A stretch of 64,000 bases of DNA from an uncultured bacterium (GTDB lineage: Bacteria > Verrucomicrobiota > Lentisphaeria > Victivallales > UBA1829), in assembly GCA_902778895.1 (NCBI GenBank), contig CACYZF010000002.1, positions 62,001-126,000 on the forward strand, given 5' to 3'. The notes under the pieces were generated by a model, which was given only the letters and a program-made list of their open reading frames with translations, did no database searches and was not told the DNA's origin. How positions within the stretch are numbered: the first letter of the stretch is position 1; every line of letters begins with the position of its first letter. Position numbers and translations under genes: made by a program. This document shows positions 57,877-64,000 of the stretch, one piece after another.

Positions 57877-60372
57877 TTATTTCCTCATAACACGAATCTT
57901 GGTAAGCTGCGGCGACGCTTTTCCGTTCGCGCCGGAGAACACGAGTTTTGCCGTGCCGTCGGCGGAAATCGCATCGGCGGGAATCGGGATCGTCTTCTCA
58001 ACGCTCTGTCCGCGCTCGGTGTTCACGTCCTCGGAGAATAATTCCTTGCCGCCGCAGACGATCTTCAGCGCGGAATTGCGGCCGGACATCTCCACGGTCA
58101 GCTCAAGCGGTTCGCCGGACGGCAGGTTCGACACGGTGTATTCGAACGAGGTACCGGCGGGCGCGAAACGGAACCGGCGGCCGTCCATCCCGGCGCGTGC
58201 CTGGGTGTTCCCGGTCACGACCTTGTGGTCGATCTCGGACTGCTGGTAGCCGGGCGTGATCTCGTCGACGAGGCGGCGGCTGTTGCCCATTTCGAGGCGG
58301 ACGCGGCTGATGACGTCGGACCCCTCGGCGTCCCACTGCGCCTTGCTGAACCGGTTGAAATACACTGCGTAATGCTCGTCCATGATGTCCATGAGTGGAC
58401 GGAATTCGAGGTCCTTCGGGAAGATCAGGCCGTTGGATTTGAAGTGCGCGAAACCGTCGGCGGGCGTGAGCTTCGAGAGCAGCTCCTCCACGCTCTCCGC
58501 CACCATCACGGGCGGCGTCTCGTAGCTCTGGCCGTCGTTGCGCCACGCGCGGGCTCCGGGATTCGCCGGATCGGGCGGCACGACGCCCGCGAGCACGAAG
58601 GGCCCGTACATGAGGCAGACAGGGTCGCCGGGCTTGTCGGTCATGGGCACGGCGCGCAGGCTGAAATCGAACCCGATGGTCACGGTGTCCTCGTTCTTCC
58701 ACTTGCGGTTGATCGCGATGTAGCCGTCCTTACCCGCCTCGGCGGAAACGGGTTCGCCGTTCACCTTCAGCGTCATATTCGGGCTCCAGTACGGCTTGCG
58801 GATCTTCAGTGTGAAACCGGCTCCGCGGGGATCCTGCAGGACCTTGACCGTCACGTCTTTGGAATATGGGAAACCGCCGGAGACAGACAGCCGTTTCCGG
58901 GGAGTCATGTCATATTTTTTGTAAATGCCTTCGCCCGGAGGATAAGCGCCGATCAAAGTCGCCCACTGGACTCCGTCGAGACCGATCTCCGCGTCCCAGA
59001 ACTGATTGAGATACAGCTCGCCTTTCTTTCCCGCGGCGACCAGCTCGCCGTAGCGGCCGGGATTCTCCAGGCCGGTCCCAACGCAGCACGTCCAGACGTG
59101 CTCGCTGGTGGAGAAGTTCTTCACGGCGACGGATGCAAGCGGCTGGAAGTAGCAGTACGCGCCCTCGCGGTCGAGACGGATCACGGACGCCACATGGTTC
59201 AGCGTGGCGCGTTCGGCGAAATCCATGACGGAGGCTTTCGGCTCCCACTCGAAGACAAGGCGGGCGAGCTTCAGCATGTTGTAGCAGTTGCAGGATTCCG
59301 TGGTGTGGCTGGAAAGATGCTTCGCGTCGTCGCCGACCGGGAAGAAATACTCGCCGTCACCGTGTCCGCCCGTGGCGTAGCTGCGGTGGTTCGCCACACG
59401 GTCGAAGAAGAATTCAGCGATGGTCCGGTATTTCTTATCGCCCGTGAGCTCGTAGATGCGGCCCATGCCGGTCATTTCCGGGATCATGGTGTTGCCGTGG
59501 CGTCCGGTCAGGATGTCCTGCTTCCGGCTCAGCGGATCCATGAGCGCCTCATGGTAGAAATGCTTCTGCGCGCATTCGAGGTACTTCATGTTGTTCGTGA
59601 TGGGCGTAAGGTCGGCAAGCACCTCGTCCATGCCGCCGAACTCGCAGGAGAGCATGCGCTGGTTGTTTTCCGGCGTGAGAGGAGAGACACACGAGATCAC
59701 GAAGTCACCGAGCTTGACATACGATGCGCGCGCTTTCAGGTACAGCTGGAAATCGGCTTTCCGGACCGCATCCGAGAGACAAATGTCGCGCAAGCCCGCC
59801 ATAAGCTTGTGCAGGGAATAGAACGGCGACCAGATGCCGTTCAGCTTGAACGGCTGTGCGTCGACTTTGTTCTCGCGGAGCTGCGTGAACGTCGCTTTCG
59901 GGACGGGGAATGCGTAGCCGTCCGGGTCCGCCTCCTGCATCTTCGCGATCTCGTCCACGACGTATTCCATCTGCTTCAGCGCCTGCGGGTCCTGGGTAAG
60001 CTCGTACACATAAGCGAGCGCGGAGAGGTAATGTCCCATGGCGTGCCCGGAAAGCTCGCCGTCCTCCCAGCCGTCGTAGCGGTCCGCCTTCTTCGGCAGC
60101 CCCGCCTGGATGCGGAACGGTTCCAGCAGGCGGTCCGGCTTGATCGTGTACGCGATGTAGTGGTTGTTGATCTTCTGGCGTTCGGCGAGCGGGCCGCCTG
60201 TGAGACTCACGTATCCGGCAGGAACGCACGCGACCTTTTTTCCTATTTCCATGTAGAACGGGTCCGTTCCCGGATCCGGATACGGGAAGGAAGAGCCCGA
60301 TATCTCGGCGGCTTCACAGACGATCCCGGCGCAGCAGAGCGCGGCGGACAAGACGAGACTGGATTGATTCAT
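57877..60372 (-). CDS. GH127 beta-L-arabinofuranosidase, secreted
   Basis: Releases beta-L-arabinofuranose from plant glycans such as hydroxyproline-linked oligosaccharides. I start at 60372 (MNQSSLVLSAALCC, a signal peptide) behind GAGGATG, not 60 codons upstream. The (alpha/alpha)6 catalytic barrel holds GHAMGHYLSAL, GLRDICLSD and the zinc-thiolate active site: Glu and Cys in TTESCNCYNM (~360) and the CysCys pair in WTCCVGTG (~427), one of which is the nucleophile in characterised GH127 enzymes. Beta domains follow, ending in a carbohydrate-binding-like module. No transporter or other glycosidase is adjacent. Confidence 0.92.
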   Translation of the reverse strand: MNQSSLVLSAALCCAGIVCEAAEISGSSFPYPDPGTDPFYMEIGKKVACVPAGYVSLTGGPLAERQKINNHYIAYTIKPDRLLEPFRIQAGLPKKADRYDGWEDGELSGHAMGHYLSALAYVYELTQDPQALKQMEYVVDEIAKMQEADPDGYAFPVPKATFTQLRENKVDAQPFKLNGIWSPFYSLHKLMAGLRDICLSDAVRKADFQLYLKARASYVKLGDFVISCVSPLTPENNQRMLSCEFGGMDEVLADLTPITNNMKYLECAQKHFYHEALMDPLSRKQDILTGRHGNTMIPEMTGMGRIYELTGDKKYRTIAEFFFDRVANHRSYATGGHGDGEYFFPVGDDAKHLSSHTTESCNCYNMLKLARLVFEWEPKASVMDFAERATLNHVASVIRLDREGAYCYFQPLASVAVKNFSTSEHVWTCCVGTGLENPGRYGELVAAGKKGELYLNQFWDAEIGLDGVQWATLIGAYPPGEGIYKKYDMTPRKRLSVSGGFPYSKDVTVKVLQDPRGAGFTLKIRKPYWSPNMTLKVNGEPVSAEAGKDGYIAINRKWKNEDTVTIGFDFSLRAVPMTDKPGDPVCLMYGPFVLAGVVPPDPANPGARAWRNDGQSYETPPVMVAESVEELLSKLTPADGFAHFKSNGLIFPKDLEFRPLMDIMDEHYAVYFNRFSKAQWDAEGSDVISRVRLEMGNSRRLVDEITPGYQQSEIDHKVVTGNTQARAGMDGRRFRFAPAGTSFEYTVSNLPSGEPLELTVEMSGRNSALKIVCGGKELFSEDVNTERGQSVEKTIPIPADAISADGTAKLVFSGANGKASPQLTKIRVMRK

Positions 60373-60423
60373 GCGGCATCCTCGAAGTTGCAAAATCAAT
60401 ATGTATGAATGAAAACACGCGAT

Positions 60424-60452
60424 ACTATAGCGCATAAAACACCCGAATGCAA
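60424..60452 (-). promoter_or_regulatory. Promoter of the GH127 gene
   Basis: Minus strand TTGCAT (60447-60452), 17-bp spacer, TATAGT (60424-60429). Confidence 0.55.
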
Positions 60453-60554
60453 GAACCCTGCGGCGGTTTTCCTGTTTTTTCTTTTCCTGGCCGCATCGAC
60501 GCCGGCGGAACGGAGAAAAAGAATCTTTTTTGGGGAGGCGGCCTGGGAACATAT

Positions 60555-60583
60555 TTGCATTTTCCGTTGTCTAATGCTATAAT
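60555..60583 (+). promoter_or_regulatory. Promoter of the double-thioredoxin gene
   Basis: TTGCAT (60555-60560), 17-bp spacer, TATAAT (60578-60583) preceded by TGC. Confidence 0.65.
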
Positions 60584-60634
60584 ATTAAGATTCATTTTAT
60601 TTTTGCAAACAACCCCGATGGGAGGTATTGATCC

Positions 60635-62194
60635 ATGAAGCATTTCGAACTGATACTCGCCGCCGCGCTCTGCGGATCGGTCTGCGCCGGATTCACTGTG
60701 AATGCCGCTGACGCGAAGGCCGCCAAGGAAGAGAAAAAGGCTGAAAAGATAGCGGACGCCGCCTGGCTGACCGACCTTGCCGCCGCGAAGAAGCAGGCTG
60801 CCGAAGAAAATAAGCCGATCCTGATGTTCTTCACCGGCTCCGACTGGTGCGGCTGGTGCAAGAAGCTCCACGAGGACGTCCTCGACAAGAAGGATTTCCA
60901 GGATTTCGCCAAGGAGAGCGTGATCCTGCTCGAGCTCGACTTCCCGAACTCCAAGCCGCAGTCCGACGCGCTGAAGAAGCAGAACAAGGCGCTCGGCGAG
61001 AAGTTCGACGTCAACGGCTATCCGACCATGGTCCTGGTCGAATCCGACGGAGAGAAGGAGATCACCCGTTCGGTCGGCTACGACAAGGAACTCGTGAGCA
61101 AACTGAAGAAAGCGGTGAAAAAGAACGCCGCCGTCGCAAAAAAAAAATCAGGGGAAGATCCCGAAACTGAACAAGCCGGCGCGGCAGGTGAAAAGCCCAC
61201 TTGGCTGACCGATTTCGCCTCGGCGAAGAAACAGGCCGCCGCCGACAAGAAGCCGATCCTGATGTTCTTCACCGGGTCCGACTGGTGCATCTGGTGCCAG
61301 CGGCTCCATGAGGGCGTGCTCGACAAGCCCGAGTTCGCGGATTTCTCGAAGAAGCTCGTGCTGGTCGAACTCGACTTCCCGCAGGAGAAGGAACTCCCCG
61401 CCGAACTCAAGAAGCAGAACGCCGAGCTCGCCGAGAAGTTCAAAGTCGACGGCTATCCCTGCACGGTCGTGCTCGCCGCCGACGGCGAAACGGTGCTCGG
61501 CCGCCTCTCCGGCTACTCCGCCGAATACATTGACAAGATCCAGGACATCCTCGACGGCAAAGGCAAGCCCGTCACGATGGAAGAGCTCAAGAAGCAGTTC
61601 GACTACCTGCCGGACATGCTCGTGGAATACGAGGAGCTGAAGCTGACGAAGGCCGAACTCCTGCAGGAGATCTTCGATCAGGAGCCGACCGCCAGCGACT
61701 GCGCGCGCATCACGAAGGAATCCATCGGCGAGATGATTCAGGCGAACCTCGACAACGCGATCCTGCTCTACCTCGCGCAGAAGGCAGGGTTCAAGCCCTC
61801 CGCCCAGCTCGTGAAGGAGTCCGTGATGAAGGAGCTCGACGAGCTCCCCGCCGAACAAAGAAAGGAACTCGAAGACGCGCTGAAGGCGCAGGGCGCTTCG
61901 CTGGAAGACCAGATCGCGAAACTCGCTGACATCGAAGCCATCCAGAAGCAGACCGCCATGCAGCTCTTCGTGAACCAGCACGCGGAGGCCGCCGCGAAGA
62001 AGGAGATCGACGAGGACGCGCTGAAGGACCACTACGAGGCCAACCGTTCGCAGTACCCCGGCACGTACGACGCCGAAAAGGCGAAGATCATGGACGACCT
62101 CGTGAAGGCAAAAGCCCCGTCCAAGGCAAACGAACTCGACAAGGAGATCGCGAACATCCGCAAGACCGTCAAATACTGGAAACCGGAAAAATAA
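60635..62194 (+). CDS. Secreted double-thioredoxin protein with a SurA-like chaperone domain
   Basis: Likely acts on disulphides and folding in the periplasm. After a signal peptide (cleavage near VNAADA), two thioredoxin-like domains of the Thioredoxin_7 type follow: DWCGWC at ~70 and DWCIWC at ~222, each ending in a cis-Pro GYP loop. Residues ~330-500 are not thioredoxin but resemble the N-terminal SurA/PpiC chaperone region of the next gene (AGFKPSAQLVKESVMKEL versus AGFKPSPEFVAKEMKEEF). No prolyl isomerase domain is present. GGGAGG precedes the ATG. Confidence 0.85.
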   Translation: MKHFELILAAALCGSVCAGFTVNAADAKAAKEEKKAEKIADAAWLTDLAAAKKQAAEENKPILMFFTGSDWCGWCKKLHEDVLDKKDFQDFAKESVILLELDFPNSKPQSDALKKQNKALGEKFDVNGYPTMVLVESDGEKEITRSVGYDKELVSKLKKAVKKNAAVAKKKSGEDPETEQAGAAGEKPTWLTDFASAKKQAAADKKPILMFFTGSDWCIWCQRLHEGVLDKPEFADFSKKLVLVELDFPQEKELPAELKKQNAELAEKFKVDGYPCTVVLAADGETVLGRLSGYSAEYIDKIQDILDGKGKPVTMEELKKQFDYLPDMLVEYEELKLTKAELLQEIFDQEPTASDCARITKESIGEMIQANLDNAILLYLAQKAGFKPSAQLVKESVMKELDELPAEQRKELEDALKAQGASLEDQIAKLADIEAIQKQTAMQLFVNQHAEAAAKKEIDEDALKDHYEANRSQYPGTYDAEKAKIMDDLVKAKAPSKANELDKEIANIRKTVKYWKPEK

Positions 62195-62411
62195 CGCGTT
62201 GCAACCGCCGTCCCGCCGCCCGGCCGGAATCGAAACTTTCCCGAAAAAAGTCATGTTTCCGGTTTGAAAACGCGGGAATCGGTGCTAATGGTATATATCC
62301 GTTTTTGCGGAAGGGACCGCGGACGCCCCGTCCGGCGGGTTCCGGAAGCAGAACCCCGGCACAACATACAATCATACAATAACAAACAATAACACTGAAC
62401 CAGGAGTGAAC

Positions 62412-63626
62412 ATGAACGTCATGAAATTCACCGGAAAAGCCGCTGCGATCTGCTTCGCGGCGGGCATCGCGGCCGCCGCGCTCAGCGCCTGCGGCGACAA
62501 GAAGACCGAAGAACCGGCGCAGAACGCCGCGGCAGACCAGACTCAGACGCAGTCCCAGACGCAGGGTCTGGAAATGCAGGATCTGGATATGAAACCCGCC
62601 TCCGAGGCCGAAATCCTCGAAGTCCTCGCCTTCCTCCCCGATCCCGTCGCCACGGTCTACGGCGAACCCATCGCCAGAAAAGAGATCATCGACGAGCTCG
62701 TCTCGCAGGAAGTCCCGCTCGAAATCTACAAGAGCATCGGCGAGGAACGCCTCCGCCAGGCGATGTCCAAGCAGATCGAAGACATGGTGAAAGACCAGAT
62801 CATGCTGAAGCAGGCCGAAAAGGCCGGATTCAAGCCCTCCCCCGAATTCGTCGCCAAGGAAATGAAGGAAGAATTCGCCGAGCTGCCGAAGGAAGAACAG
62901 GAAGAGATCGAAGAGGCGCTGAAGGACCGCGGACTCACGATCGAAACGCACATGAAGGAGACCTCCGAGAATCCCGAAATTCAGAAGAAGGCCGCCCTCT
63001 CCAAGTTCGTCCACACCGAGTTCCTCGACAAGGCGAAGAAGAACGTTTCCGACGAAGACGTGAAGAAGCTCTACGATGAAAACATTGAAGGCTTCAAGAA
63101 GCCCGAAGGCGTGACCGTCGCGCACATTCTCATCCAGCTCGACGAGGAAAAGGAAGCCACCGACGCCGAAGCCGCCGACAAGGAAGCCAAGGCCAAGATC
63201 GACGCCATCTACGACGAACTCCTGAAGGATCCCGCCAGCTTTGACAAGCTCGCGCAGGAAAAGAGCGACTGCCCCTCCGGCAAGCGCGACAACGGCAAGC
63301 TCCCGGCCTTCGACAAGGACGGCACCCTGCTTGACGGCGGCGGAGCCATGGACCAGACGTTCGCCTCCGCGGCATTCGGCATCGAAAAGGCCGGACAGAT
63401 CACGAAGCCCGTCAAGACGCAGTTCGGCTACCACATCATCAAGCTGATCGAAAAGACTCCGGAAGAAGTCACCCCGATCGAAAAGGTCAAGGACAAACTC
63501 ACCGAGTACCTCGCCGCGGAAAAGGCCCAGGCCGACCTCAACAAGATGCTTGACGACGAGATCGCGAAGAACGCGAAGATCAACGATTTCGCGCCCGCGA
63601 AGGAAGCTCCGGCCGAAACGAAGTAA
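62412..63626 (+). CDS. SurA/PpiC-type peptidyl-prolyl isomerase lipoprotein
   Basis: Envelope folding factor. The signal peptide ends in lipobox LSAC, so the protein is lipid anchored. A Gln/Thr linker leads to a SurA-like helical chaperone domain (~60-215). A single parvulin domain follows (VAHILIQLDEEK, DCPSGKRDNGKLPAFDK, AFGIEKAGQITKPVKTQFGYHIIKLI). A Lys/Ala helical tail closes it. I use ATG at 62412 behind AGGAG; a GTG two codons earlier overlaps that site. It pairs with the upstream thioredoxin protein. Confidence 0.9.
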   Translation: MNVMKFTGKAAAICFAAGIAAAALSACGDKKTEEPAQNAAADQTQTQSQTQGLEMQDLDMKPASEAEILEVLAFLPDPVATVYGEPIARKEIIDELVSQEVPLEIYKSIGEERLRQAMSKQIEDMVKDQIMLKQAEKAGFKPSPEFVAKEMKEEFAELPKEEQEEIEEALKDRGLTIETHMKETSENPEIQKKAALSKFVHTEFLDKAKKNVSDEDVKKLYDENIEGFKKPEGVTVAHILIQLDEEKEATDAEAADKEAKAKIDAIYDELLKDPASFDKLAQEKSDCPSGKRDNGKLPAFDKDGTLLDGGGAMDQTFASAAFGIEKAGQITKPVKTQFGYHIIKLIEKTPEEVTPIEKVKDKLTEYLAAEKAQADLNKMLDDEIAKNAKINDFAPAKEAPAETK

Positions 63627-63655
63627 GATCCCGTTCGGACACAGAAGCATTCATC

Positions 63656-63689
63656 GGGACATCCGGTTCATCCGGGTGTCCCTTTTTTT
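63656..63689 (+). terminator. Terminator of the PpiC gene
   Basis: GGGACA-CCGG pairs with CCGG-TGTCCC (one unpaired base on each side), followed by seven T. Confidence 0.9.
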
Positions 63690-63718
63690 ATGCAAAGGGG
63701 AAACAAGTCTTATCCTTG

Positions 63719-63765
63719 TTTGCGAGCATTAGCCGCGCACTGTTTTAGTGGAGAGCTTGTCCTCC
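63719..63765 (+). repeat. REP-like composite repeat, decayed copy
   Basis: TGCGAGCATTAGCCGCGCAC, a short spacer ending AGT, then GGAGAGC/GTCCTCC. Same order of elements as at 40.68 kb. Confidence 0.65.
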
Positions 63766-63801
63766 CCGTTTTTTTGTGCAGGGAAAACAGGTCTTATTTC
63801 G

Positions 63802-63847
63802 TGCCGTTGCGAAGCAAGGCACTACCGCACTGGAGGACTTGTCCTCC
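63802..63847. repeat. REP-like variant ending in a perfect GGAGGAC/GTCCTCC hairpin
   Basis: GGAGGAC (63832-63838) pairs with GTCCTCC (63841-63847). The preceding CGTTGCGAAGCAAGGCACTA is a diverged palindrome half. It overlaps the 3' coding end of the gene that follows on the minus strand. Confidence 0.55.
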
Positions 63848-64000
63848 TGATGCGGACCGCGCGGACGGCCTTTTCGAAGGCTTCGACATCCTCCTGTGTC
63901 GGGACACTCCCGGCGTAACGGATGCGTTCATAAAGTGCAACGCATTCGTTCAGGACGGGGTCGTCGAATTTCGCCGCCCATGCGCCGTAGGTCTGCCACG
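63822..64000 (-). CDS. C-terminal end of an unidentified protein (5' part outside window)
   Basis: A minus-strand frame open from the window edge for 58 codons to TAG. It reads WQTYGAWAAKFDDPVLNEC, then LYERIRYAGSVPTQEDVEAF and a basic end. The spacing of Trp, Tyr and the RYAG...T.EDV segment resembles the C-terminus of DUF4129-type membrane proteins, but the piece is too short to decide. The last codons (RRTSPPVR) are encoded by the REP-like hairpin, so the repeat has become part of the gene. Confidence 0.5.
   Translation of the reverse strand, partial: WQTYGAWAAKFDDPVLNECVALYERIRYAGSVPTQEDVEAFEKAVRAVRIRRTSPPVR

Overview
The window is a gene-dense, GC-rich (about 60%) bacterial chromosome segment with short intergenic gaps and many 4-base ATGA stop/start overlaps. 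The mix points to the PVC group, most likely a Lentisphaeria/Victivallales-type organism: RNase HIII, pseudopilin (GspG-like) domains fused to other domains, Hanks-type kinase signalling, a GH127 glycosidase, a TRAP uptake system and many secreted or lipid-anchored proteins without an obvious family. That placement is inference, since no rRNA or full-length marker alignment was possible. About 20 promoter-like sites share one pattern, TTGAnn (or TTGCnn) - 16 or 17 bp - TATATT-like, mostly with TGn directly before the -10.

Layout. 1-4.1 kb: end of a methyltransferase, three tandem paralogous membrane proteins, a 59-residue membrane protein, and a membrane-anchored GspG domain fused to a catalytically degenerate glutathione-peroxidase domain. 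4.2-7.2 kb: xseB-mutS (DNA repair). 7.4-10.9 kb: a zinc-ribbon membrane protein, then a catalytically degenerate alpha/beta hydrolase overlapping a MetF-MetV-type methylenetetrahydrofolate reductase. 11-15 kb: a dctPQM TRAP transporter and fructose-bisphosphate aldolase. 15.0-15.6 kb: a repeat-rich spacer before rnhC. 16.7-18.7 kb: a secreted protein. 18.8-21.2 kb: a compact Mu-like cassette (small terminase, portal, tail-terminator-like) behind a hairpin that can hide its ribosome binding site.

22.2-31.6 kb is a long plus-strand run: ftsW, murG, a Hanks kinase, a PfkB-family sugar kinase, sppA, a Cas4/AddB-like iron-sulphur protein with degraded nuclease motifs, and uvrB. 31.7-35.5 kb encodes a 1263-residue lipoprotein with many GFFPF-type repeats. 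35.7-38.3 kb: zinc ribbon, HAD phosphatase and MFS carrier. 38.3-38.9 kb: a RelB/DinJ-YafQ toxin-antitoxin pair. 38.9-40.6 kb: two related membrane proteins, the second with another degenerate glutathione-peroxidase domain. 42-43.8 kb: a single gene encoding PlsY fused to GpsA, two consecutive steps of phospholipid synthesis. 43.9 kb: an M24 peptidase. 45-49.7 kb is an AT-richer accessory island: a DUF4143-type ATPase flanked by 48-bp direct repeats, and three unknown membrane proteins separated by a 33-bp repeat.

49.7-57.7 kb is a minus-strand housekeeping run (zinc protein, pyrE, secA, Sel1 protein, trmL, a LPG-synthase-like membrane protein, PP2C phosphatase). The PP2C is a plausible partner of the Hanks kinase. 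57.9-60.4 kb: GH127 beta-L-arabinofuranosidase. 60.6-63.6 kb: an envelope-folding pair, a double-thioredoxin protein with a SurA-like domain followed by a PpiC/SurA-type lipoprotein. The window ends in a REP-like repeat that overlaps the 3' end of a minus-strand gene.

A recurring theme is domain recombination with loss of catalytic residues (two peroxidase-like domains, one hydrolase, one nuclease fold). The best candidates for something undescribed are the PlsY-GpsA fusion, the membrane-anchored pseudo-peroxidases, the hairpin-led Mu-like cassette and the repeat-flanked ATPase.
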